The notes under the pieces were generated by a model. That model was not told the origin of the DNA and did not search any database. It saw only the letters and a program-made list of their open reading frames with translations. Shown here in pieces: positions 1 through 6,778 of a DNA stretch of 64,000 nucleotides. The position numbers and the translations under genes were made by a program. The stretch is taken from NCBI GenBank assembly GCA_963676845.2, contig CAXXKK010000037.1, positions 124,001 through 188,000 on the forward strand, in the 5' to 3' direction. Origin of the DNA: G963662675 sp963676845. Lineage in GTDB: Bacteria > Bacteroidota > Bacteroidia > Bacteroidales > Prolixibacteraceae. Numbering within the stretch: position 1 is the first letter of the stretch; each line of letters begins with the position of its first letter.

Positions 1-928
1 CGAAAGTGGAGCAGGTCATTTTGTAAAAATGGTTCACAATGGAATTGAGTATGGAGACATGCAAATCATTAATGAAGCTTACCACCTAATGAAAGACTTA
101 TTAGGCATGAGTGCTGATGAAATGCATGAGGTTTTCAAAAAATGGAATACTGAAGAATTGGATTCCTACCTAATTGAAATTACAGCTGACATCCTTGGTT
201 TCAAAGACGAAGACGGTGAGCCTATGGTTGAAAAAATACTGGATACTGCCGGACAAAAAGGGACAGGAAAATGGACAGGAGTTGCCGCCCTTGATCTGGG
301 TATTCCGTTAACCTTAATCGGCGAATCTGTTTTCTCCCGTTGCCTTTCTGCTCAAAAAGACATACGAGTTCAGGCCAGCAAAGTAATCAATGGCCCTCAG
401 GTTGAATTTAAAGGAGATAAAGCTCAGTTTATTGAAGACCTGAAAATGGCTCTTTACGGGGCAAAAATCATTTCATATGCCCAAGGCTACGACTTAATGA
501 TGGAAGCCGCAAAAGAACACGGATGGAATCTCAATTACGGAGGAATTGCCTTGATGTGGCGTGGAGGTTGCATTATACGCTCAGCATTTCTGGGCGATAT
601 AAAAAAGGCTTTTGACAACAATCCGGAGTTACCAAACTTATTACTAGATCCATTCTTTAAAGAAAAGATTGAAGCAGCACAAGAAGGCTGGCGCAGAGTT
701 TGTGCAACAGCAATTACCAATGGAATACCAGTTCCAGCCATATCTTCAGCATTAAGCTATTTTGATGGTTTTAGAAGTGAAAAACTTCCAGCCAATTTAT
801 TACAAGCTCAACGTGATTATTTTGGAGCACATACCTACGAGCGTATAGACAAACCACGCGGACAATTTTTTCATACAAACTGGACTGGACGAGGAGGAAA
901 TACAGCATCAACAACTTACGATGTATAA
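1..928 (+). CDS. gnd: 6-phosphogluconate dehydrogenase, decarboxylating (5' truncated by window edge)
   Basis: Oxidative pentose phosphate pathway enzyme converting 6-phosphogluconate to ribulose 5-phosphate, CO2 and NAD(P)H in the cytosol. The reading frame is open from base 2, so the N-terminal Rossmann domain lies outside the window; about 309 residues remain. Visible are the substrate-binding signature GAGHFVKMVHNGIEYGDMQ at the very start (with the conserved Lys and His-Asn), the GTGKWT segment and the C-terminal tail with FFHTNWTGRGG. The internal ATG at base 29 is not the true start because the signature precedes it. A near-perfect inverted repeat follows the stop. Family assignment is secure; cofactor preference cannot be judged without the N-terminus. 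Confidence 0.96.
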   Translation, partial: ESGAGHFVKMVHNGIEYGDMQIINEAYHLMKDLLGMSADEMHEVFKKWNTEELDSYLIEITADILGFKDEDGEPMVEKILDTAGQKGTGKWTGVAALDLGIPLTLIGESVFSRCLSAQKDIRVQASKVINGPQVEFKGDKAQFIEDLKMALYGAKIISYAQGYDLMMEAAKEHGWNLNYGGIALMWRGGCIIRSAFLGDIKKAFDNNPELPNLLLDPFFKEKIEAAQEGWRRVCATAITNGIPVPAISSALSYFDGFRSEKLPANLLQAQRDYFGAHTYERIDKPRGQFFHTNWTGRGGNTASTTYDV

Positions 929-946
929 AAATTAGAACAAAGAGTA

Positions 947-980
947 AAGAATCAAGATACCTGACTTAATCTTGGTTCTT
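947..980. repeat. Inverted repeat after gnd (possible terminator without T-run)
   Basis: Arms AAGAATCAAGAT (947-958) and ATCTTGGTTCTT (969-980) pair with one mismatch across a 10-base loop, 19 bases after the gnd stop. No T-run follows, so it may be a processing or stabilising hairpin instead of a terminator. The words AATCTTGGTTC and TCTTG.TTCTT recur near 40768-40800, hinting at a dispersed short repeat. Confidence 0.4.
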
Positions 981-1001
981 AGCACTCTAATCCTGACTCT
1001 A

Positions 1002-1439
1002 TCAAATCACCCTACACCAGGGAATTCCAAGCATGATTGCCAGATAAGATAGCCCGAAGAAAATTAATGCATTGCTAAACTTCAACTTACTTGATTTTGC
1101 CTTTTTAGTACGTTTCCAACCAACATGGGCAAATACAATTACTATTAACATGATAACTTCATGCTCAACCGCATAATACTGCATGTCCCGATTTTGAGAT
1201 ACAATACTGAAGTCCTGTAACGCAGTTTTTGTTAATGGGCTATACACAAAGTACAATAGCAACCCCGTAAGCAATTGAATATCCAATAGAGCTGTTAGTG
1301 AAATTCCAAGGACTTTATCCAGTTTTCCCCAATTCTGCTGACTAAACCAGCCAACAAAATATCGGAATAAAGTTATGAGAAAAAGAACCAGAACAATCCA
1401 CCTAAATATATTGTGTATTTGTAATAACGCTGAATACAT
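1002..1439 (-). CDS. Small four-helix inner-membrane protein, function unknown
   Basis: A 145-residue hydrophobic protein with about four predicted membrane segments (roughly residues 10-28, 42-64, 90-108 and 124-142) separated by short basic loops; KRTKKAKSSK marks a cytoplasmic loop. Conserved-looking polar residues are His9 in the first helix (LQIHNIFRW), His93 (EHEV) and His105 (FAHVGWKR), an arrangement reminiscent of haem-b-binding four-helix proteins such as cytochrome b561. That similarity is my inference; no firm family is recognised. It is transcribed divergently from panE and convergently to gnd. Coding is supported by length, codon usage and a clean hydropathy pattern. Confidence 0.75.
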   Translation of the reverse strand: MYSALLQIHNIFRWIVLVLFLITLFRYFVGWFSQQNWGKLDKVLGISLTALLDIQLLTGLLLYFVYSPLTKTALQDFSIVSQNRDMQYYAVEHEVIMLIVIVFAHVGWKRTKKAKSSKLKFSNALIFFGLSYLAIMLGIPWCRVI

Positions 1440-1568
1440 ATCAATGAACGAAGATACTGTCTTTTAGCGATTATTATCTCTTATATTAACAGCATTAACA
1501 ATCTTTATAAAATTTCATTGCAGAGGGAATATTCTTTCTAATTTTGTTATCAATATAAAAGAATTCTT

Positions 1569-2486
1569 ATGAATATTAGATACGGAGTGATAGGAACCGG
1601 AGCACTAGGTGGATATTATGGTGGAATGCTTGCTAAAAATGGTAATGACATTCATTTCCTTTTTAACAGTGATTATAAAGAAGCAAAGGAAAATGGTCTA
1701 AAAGTTGACTCGATCAATGGGAATTTTCATATTGAAAATACAAATGCATATAAAGATGCAAAAGATATGCCCACTTGTGATGTAATTTTTGTTTGTTTAA
1801 AAACAACGAACAATCACCTGTTAAAAGATTTATTGCCTCCCATTTTACACGAAAATAGCATTGTAATACTCATTCAAAATGGATTAGGAAATGAAGAAGA
1901 GCTTGAGAAGGAATTCCCAAACATCCAACTGGCAGGTTCTTTGGCATTTATCTGCTCTGCAAAAGCTGGTCCGGCTCACATAAAACATATGGATCTGGGG
2001 AAATTAATTATTGCACCTTATAAAATACAAACACCGGAAGTACTGGAGCAGGTATGCAAAGATTTTCTGGAGTCTGGAGTTCCTTGTAATTTATCAGATG
2101 ATTTAAAACTTTCTCGCTGGCAAAAACTGGTTTGGAATATTGCTTACAATGGGTTGGCCGTTGCCTTAAATACAGAAACTGATAAAATTATGAAAAATCC
2201 TTCAACAAGACAATTAGCATTCGATTTAATGCAAGAAGTTGTTGAAGGAGCAAATGCATGTGGAGTTTTACTACAGAAAGAATTTGCCCATAGGATGATT
2301 AAAACTACAGATGCTATGGAACCATATGCTCCAAGTATGAAACTCGATTTTGATTACAAACGCCCTATGGAAATTCAGTACATCTACTCTAATCCGATTG
2401 CCGAAGCAGAAAAAGCTGGCTATAAAATGAGGAAAGTAAGCATGCTAGAACAACAGTTACGATTTATTCAGGATCAATATAAATAA
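1569..2486 (+). CDS. panE: 2-dehydropantoate 2-reductase (ketopantoate reductase family)
   Basis: NADPH-dependent reduction of ketopantoate to pantoate, a step of pantothenate and coenzyme A synthesis. The 305-residue length is typical. The N-terminal Rossmann fold shows GVIGTGALGGYYG (residues 6-18); ILIQNGLGNEE is the conserved middle motif; the C-terminal helical domain has SRWQKLVWNIAYN with the catalytic Lys, and KRPMEIQYI near the end with the substrate-binding Glu region. It stands alone between a divergent membrane gene and the convergent SQR unit. Bacteroidota often carry several paralogues of this family, so a different 2-oxo acid substrate is possible. Confidence 0.88.
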   Translation: MNIRYGVIGTGALGGYYGGMLAKNGNDIHFLFNSDYKEAKENGLKVDSINGNFHIENTNAYKDAKDMPTCDVIFVCLKTTNNHLLKDLLPPILHENSIVILIQNGLGNEEELEKEFPNIQLAGSLAFICSAKAGPAHIKHMDLGKLIIAPYKIQTPEVLEQVCKDFLESGVPCNLSDDLKLSRWQKLVWNIAYNGLAVALNTETDKIMKNPSTRQLAFDLMQEVVEGANACGVLLQKEFAHRMIKTTDAMEPYAPSMKLDFDYKRPMEIQYIYSNPIAEAEKAGYKMRKVSMLEQQLRFIQDQYK

Positions 2487-2538
2487 TTAAATGCTGTATC
2501 GTGAGTTTTTTGAATATTCACGACACAACATTACTATT

Positions 2539-2700
2539 TTACGAATGTCCTTTCACGACAATACGCATGATTTTATAATTCAACCTAAAGAATTTATAAA
2601 TCTGATAGAAGAAGCACGTTCTCCAAAATTTTGTTGCTTTTGTTGGTACAGGAGGATAATATTCATCCCTATAACCTCGTATTTCTTTATGATTTCCCAT
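2539..2700 (-). CDS. Small conserved-looking 53-residue protein downstream of the SQR-like gene
   Basis: An open frame of 53 codons begins with ATG at 2700, only 18 bases after the stop of the SQR-like gene on the same strand, and ends at TAA (2539-2541). The product is basic and aromatic-rich: an N-terminal polar part with YYPPVPTKAT (residues 14-23), then FWRTCFFYQIYKFF and NYKIMRIVVKGHS at the C-terminus, which looks like an amphipathic or membrane-surface helix. Tight spacing indicates co-transcription with the flavoprotein. The opposite-strand frame of 72 codons over 2491-2709 is cysteine-rich, irregular and less protein-like. No function is assigned; association with the quinone-reducing flavoprotein at the membrane is an inference. 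Confidence 0.6.
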   Translation of the reverse strand: MGNHKEIRGYRDEYYPPVPTKATKFWRTCFFYQIYKFFRLNYKIMRIVVKGHS

Positions 2701-2718
2701 TATTCTTAAATTTGAATT

Positions 2719-4176
2719 TTATTCCGGAAGTAACCACCAAAATGGATACCCTTTTGCTTTATGAATAAACATGTAATGCAAAAATAATTTTATCCAGTGT
2801 CCAGCCAGACCAACTTCTCCAACGGTGGCATTTATATCCCGTCCCCACTCAGGATATTTCTGCCAATCAGGTACAATTGGAGAAACAGTCATCGTCGCAC
2901 CTAAACCTTTGGTCATACTGTATCCGGCAGAAACAATACAAGCAGCACCCATTCTCCCCATGTTAGCTGTATGCTTATGTTCTGCACCTCCATGTTTAAT
3001 AAAATGCACAATGTTTTGAGCAACAATTTTGCCAGTTACTCCCGAAGGCATTCCTGTTCGAGGTGGTGCCGGACTAATAGCCATTCCTGTTTTACTCTTC
3101 ATCGGTTTTGAAATTGCATGAGGTGGAGCAAAAGCAATTCCTGTTGCATAAATATTAGCGTATGCCGGACTTTGATAAGTTTGTGGCCAATCATCAATTG
3201 TCCATTCCTCAAATGGTTTTTGATAATAGTTCGCATCCACCTTCATAAATCCATTGGGAGCAAAAATGGTTGATGTAATGTCAGCTCCTTGTTTATCAAA
3301 GGCTTTAATATCTTGCCCCTTAAACCCCGGAATCAACATGGCAAAATCAAAACCAATAGATTTACTTTCACCATCAAGATTTTCAAAATAAGCTATACCC
3401 TTTTCAATTTTAGTAACCCCTGCTCTTTTTATCCACTTAATATTATTTTCGGTCAAAACTGATTCAGTAAACACTTTTGTTGACGTAATGTAGCCTCCAC
3501 GTTTTATAAAAGCACCTCCCATTCCAAAATCACCCAGTTCATATTCATTGGTAATCCAGGTGATATCTGCCATATGGTTCAGTTTCCTCTTTTTCAGTTC
3601 AAAAGCAATATTTAAGGCATATTCAAATGCTGCTCCCTGACAAGTTGCCATGGGATGACCGGTACCAATCAAAATCTTTTGCTTTTTGCCTTGTTTCATA
3701 AGTTCTATCGCCTTCTGTAATTCTTCCCAGGCGTGGGCTGCATGATCATAGGAACACACAGAAACCGTATATCCCTGAGGACCTAAGCCTTGAGTCGCTT
3801 CAAAATTTAATTTTGGGCCGGTAGCATTCACCAGGTAATCATAGAATATATCTTTTTGTTGTCCTTTTTTATCATCAGAAACATACTCAATAGTTACAAA
3901 TGGCTGAACATTCTCTTTATTCCCTTCCGGATGAACAGATATCGCTTTTGCCTGATGATAAATTATCTCCCACTTTTTATAGACTTTATCAAGTTTAAAT
4001 CGTACCTGATCAACAGACATTCGACCTACTCCCACCCAAATATTTGAGGGAACCCACTGATAATATTGATTTGGAGAAACAACAATAACTTCGTGCTTTT
4101 TTCCAAGCATTTTTTTTAGGAATGATGCAGCTGTATGGCCGGAGATACCTGCACCTAATACAACAACTTTTGCCAT
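2719..4176 (-). CDS. FAD-dependent oxidoreductase, sulfide:quinone oxidoreductase-like
   Basis: A 485-residue flavoprotein of the two-dinucleotide-binding-domain fold. Visible are the FAD-binding VVVLGAGISGHTAA (residues 4-17), the ATG motif (VNATGP, 117-121) and three cysteines (C141, C179 in MATCQGAAFE, C413) placed like the redox and sulfide-binding cysteines of sulfide:quinone oxidoreductases. The C-terminus has an amphipathic and aromatic stretch (HWIKLFLHYMF, FWWLLPE), as expected for a monotopic membrane enzyme passing electrons to quinone. The likely role is sulfide oxidation or detoxification at the inner membrane. The 53-residue gene follows immediately. Substrate is inferred from the cysteine pattern; a different thiol or polysulfide substrate cannot be excluded. 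Confidence 0.85.
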   Translation of the reverse strand: MAKVVVLGAGISGHTAASFLKKMLGKKHEVIVVSPNQYYQWVPSNIWVGVGRMSVDQVRFKLDKVYKKWEIIYHQAKAISVHPEGNKENVQPFVTIEYVSDDKKGQQKDIFYDYLVNATGPKLNFEATQGLGPQGYTVSVCSYDHAAHAWEELQKAIELMKQGKKQKILIGTGHPMATCQGAAFEYALNIAFELKKRKLNHMADITWITNEYELGDFGMGGAFIKRGGYITSTKVFTESVLTENNIKWIKRAGVTKIEKGIAYFENLDGESKSIGFDFAMLIPGFKGQDIKAFDKQGADITSTIFAPNGFMKVDANYYQKPFEEWTIDDWPQTYQSPAYANIYATGIAFAPPHAISKPMKSKTGMAISPAPPRTGMPSGVTGKIVAQNIVHFIKHGGAEHKHTANMGRMGAACIVSAGYSMTKGLGATMTVSPIVPDWQKYPEWGRDINATVGEVGLAGHWIKLFLHYMFIHKAKGYPFWWLLPE

Positions 4177-4397
4177 GCGTATTAATTCGTTAGATTTAGT
4201 TACCTAAACGAACATTTGCTCAAGTTGTTCACAAATAACTTAAAATAATCAATTACCCTTTAGTTATGAAAAAGAATAATCTAAAAGAAAAAATCTCTTA
4301 TTCTTTCATTTATTGAGAAATTAAATTTCGAAAAAAATTCAGGTTCGTTTAAGAGATCACGAATACAAAAAAAGAGAATTTTATGCAGCAAACCCCC

Positions 4398-4428
4398 TTT
4401 GTTTTAAAGGTTTTTTCAATTATATTTA
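4398..4428 (+). promoter_or_regulatory. Bacteroidota-type promoter for the exopolysaccharide operon
   Basis: TTTG at 4398-4401 and TATATTTA at 4421-4428 are separated by 19 bases, matching the Bacteroidota primary-sigma pattern TTTG-N19-TAnnTTTG except for the last base. Transcription would start near 4435, about 28 bases before the ATG of the receiver gene. It is the only good match seen in the divergent 4177-4462 gap. Confidence 0.6.
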
Positions 4429-4462
4429 GTCCCATAGAATTTTCTTAAAAATAATTTGAAAG

Positions 4463-4828
4463 ATGAAAAAAATACTGATCATTGATGATAAACCATCCAT
4501 TAGCAGGCTAATCGTTCAATTCTTAAGTAAGTCTTTTGATGTAACAACAAAAAATGACGGATTAGAAGCATTAGCATGGCTTCAGGAAGGCAATATCCCC
4601 GACTTGATCACCACAGACCTACAAATGCCTAATTTAGATGGATTTGAATTCATACAAAAAGTTAAAGAAAGTGGCTACTTTCGGGATATTCCTATCATAG
4701 TATTGAGCAGTAAAGACAGCAGTTCAGATAGAATTACATGCTTAAAAATGGGAGCTGAGGACTATCTTATAAAACCTTTTAATCCCGAAGAACTGCAAAT
4801 TAGAATTGAACGCATACTTTCACGATAA
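4463..4828 (+). CDS. Stand-alone response regulator receiver protein (CheY-like)
   Basis: A 121-residue single-domain receiver with all functional residues: acidic pair D8-D9, phospho-acceptor D52 (TTDLQMPNLDG), S82 (VLSSKD) and K104 (LIKPFNPEE). It has no output domain, so it must act by protein contact. It is the first gene of the exopolysaccharide operon, 11 bases ahead of a sugar transferase that itself carries a degenerate receiver, which suggests control of polysaccharide initiation. The soluble receiver-histidine kinase at 23338-24498 is a plausible phosphodonor; this pairing is inference only. Confidence 0.93.
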   Translation: MKKILIIDDKPSISRLIVQFLSKSFDVTTKNDGLEALAWLQEGNIPDLITTDLQMPNLDGFEFIQKVKESGYFRDIPIIVLSSKDSSSDRITCLKMGAEDYLIKPFNPEELQIRIERILSR

Positions 4829-4839
4829 CTAGAATTAGC

Positions 4840-6030
4840 ATGAAAGAAAACGAAGGAAAACTGAATCTTATATATATTGGTTCTGACAATGTTATTATTG
4901 ATTCATTAAGTTCGTTGAGTGATTTAATAGAATTAAAATCCTTCTCGAATTATATTTCAGCAACCAATTGGTTTAAAGAAGATCATTTAATTGATGGTGT
5001 AATTTGTGAGCTGGAATTACCAGGAAGAAATAGTATCAGTTTCCTTCCCTTATTTCTTGATATTTACGACAAGAAAGCAACAATTCCATACATTATTGTC
5101 ACCGATAAAAAAACACCTGAAATTACACAGCAGGCTATAAAATCAAAAATTGATGATCTTTATGAAAAACCTATAAATGCTGAAGAAATTTATAATAGAA
5201 TAATATTCCTTAAGCAATTAAAATCCCAAACTAAACTTACAAAGAAAGAAGATGATAAAACGGGAGTAAAAATCTATAAAACCCCATTCTTTAAAAGATC
5301 ATTTGATATTGTTTTTTCAAGTCTTGCATTATTAGCGTTTTCACCTATTCTTCTAATCTTTATCCTTGCAATCCGGTTAGAATCTAAAGGCAAAGTATAC
5401 TATGTATCCAAACGTGTTGGTACTGGTTATAAAATCTTCAATTTCATTAAACTTCGATCAATGTACCCCGATGCAGATAAACGATTAAAAGAATTTGAAC
5501 ATTTGAACCAGTATAGTAATGATGAAGAACAGGAAGCAATTGTTGAGCATTTAAAAACTGAAATAACAGAAAGTGACACAACACTATTTGGGGATGACAT
5601 TACTATTGATGAGCAGGAACACTTAATGAATAAGAAAAGTCAACAAGAGCAAGCATTCGTTAAGTTTGAAAATGATCCCCGAATAACTAAAGTTGGACAT
5701 ATTATTCGTAAATTAAGTATCGATGAATTGCCCCAATTAATTAATGTATTAAAAGGAGATATGTCCATCGTTGGAAATCGGCCCCTTCCATTATATGAAG
5801 CTGAGCTACTGACGACTGATGACTGGACTGATCGTTTTAACGGACCAGCAGGAATCACCGGATTATGGCAGGTAGAAGCAAGGGGAAAAACATCAAAAAT
5901 GTCTCCTGAGGAAAGAAAACAACTTGATAACACATATGTAAAATTTGCCAATAGCAAATTCTCATTCTGGAAAGATATATGGATTATTTTACGAACGATC
6001 CCAGCTGTTTTCCAAAAAGAAAATGTATAA
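4840..6030 (+). CDS. Receiver-like domain fused to undecaprenyl-phosphate sugar-1-phosphate transferase
   Basis: Residues about 8-130 look like a response-regulator receiver with lost chemistry: the acceptor Asp is replaced by Glu57 (ICELELPG) and the acidic pocket is reduced to GSD, while K110-P111 (YEKPINAEE) is kept. Residues 150-396 form a bacterial sugar transferase of the polyprenyl-phosphate hexose-1-phosphate type: one membrane segment (about 158-180), KRVGTGYKIFNFIKLRSM, LSIDELPQLINVLKGDMS and VGNRPLP, and the tail GPAGITGLWQVEARGK. An acidic insert of about 60 residues lies near 212-272. It would transfer the first sugar phosphate onto the lipid carrier at the inner membrane. TAATG overlap joins it to the next gene. 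Confidence 0.92.
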   Translation: MKENEGKLNLIYIGSDNVIIDSLSSLSDLIELKSFSNYISATNWFKEDHLIDGVICELELPGRNSISFLPLFLDIYDKKATIPYIIVTDKKTPEITQQAIKSKIDDLYEKPINAEEIYNRIIFLKQLKSQTKLTKKEDDKTGVKIYKTPFFKRSFDIVFSSLALLAFSPILLIFILAIRLESKGKVYYVSKRVGTGYKIFNFIKLRSMYPDADKRLKEFEHLNQYSNDEEQEAIVEHLKTEITESDTTLFGDDITIDEQEHLMNKKSQQEQAFVKFENDPRITKVGHIIRKLSIDELPQLINVLKGDMSIVGNRPLPLYEAELLTTDDWTDRFNGPAGITGLWQVEARGKTSKMSPEERKQLDNTYVKFANSKFSFWKDIWIILRTIPAVFQKENV

Positions 6031-6773
6031 TGAATATTGTTAGAAAAATATTTTACTTATTGGTCATTATGGCTGCAGCTATTAATCTATCTGCGCAAGA
6101 ATCTGATTATGAAAATCCGATAGAAATTGCTTTGGAGGAAAACAGTGTTGATAAAGTATTTCCACCACTGGCAGTTCTCATTGATTCAGCAATTACAAAT
6201 TCTCCAGATGTCATCCTCAGTGATTCTCAAATAAGTATTAGAGAATCAAATATTACAGAAGAAAAAAGAGAATGGATGCAAAGCATCTCTGTTATTGCAA
6301 GTGCAAATTATGGACAATATGACAATTTAACGGTAGAAGAAGATTGGGGAATGTCAAACCTTATTGCCAATACACAGGAACAAACCAGATATACTATTGG
6401 GCTTTCTTTAAGGCTTCCTCTTTCAAGAATAGCAGACAGGTCAAATGTTATTACAGCACAAGAAGAATTAAGCTATGCAAAAAATGAAAAATTAAAGGCT
6501 ATACAGGAAATAAGGAAGCAGGTTATTGAAGAATATAACGATGTCATTAAAAGTTATAAAACTGTTATCATCTATACAGAGGAAGTACAGGACTATAAAA
6601 TTCAGGTAATTAATGCAGAAAAAGAATATAAAAGTGGCATAATTAACTCCTATGAGTATATCAGGTTAAAAAACATGCTAACCCAATCTCAACTTAGTTT
6701 GGAAAATAGTAAAATAGAATTTTCAAACAACTTGCAAATATTAGAAGAAACCGTTGGTTATAAATTTTACTAA
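6030..6773 (+). CDS. Short TolC-family outer-membrane efflux-like protein
   Basis: The start is the ATG at 6030, which overlaps the preceding stop (TAATG) and begins a normal signal peptide ending NLSAQ; the longer upstream frame lies in the preceding gene. The mature part has TolC-like features: PLAVLIDSAITNSPDV, REWMQSISVIASANYGQY, a strand segment with LSLRLPLS, then long helices (residues about 145-240). At 247 residues it is roughly half of a normal TolC protein (about 450) and seems to hold a single structural repeat. It takes the place usually filled by a Wza-type export channel, directly ahead of the co-polymerase gene, so export of the polymer is likely. Frameshift is not suggested: the stop is followed directly by the next gene. 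Confidence 0.78.
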   Translation: MNIVRKIFYLLVIMAAAINLSAQESDYENPIEIALEENSVDKVFPPLAVLIDSAITNSPDVILSDSQISIRESNITEEKREWMQSISVIASANYGQYDNLTVEEDWGMSNLIANTQEQTRYTIGLSLRLPLSRIADRSNVITAQEELSYAKNEKLKAIQEIRKQVIEEYNDVIKSYKTVIIYTEEVQDYKIQVINAEKEYKSGIINSYEYIRLKNMLTQSQLSLENSKIEFSNNLQILEETVGYKFY

Positions 6774-6778
6774 TCAGA

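Noticed and set aside
2491..2709. 72-codon plus-strand frame between panE and the SQR-like gene
   Set aside because: Irregular, cysteine-rich and without a ribosome binding site; the opposite strand holds a better 53-codon gene coupled to the SQR-like gene.
6030..6773. TolC-like gene truncated by a frameshift
   Set aside because: The stop is followed after five bases by the next gene, with no leftover TolC sequence in other frames.
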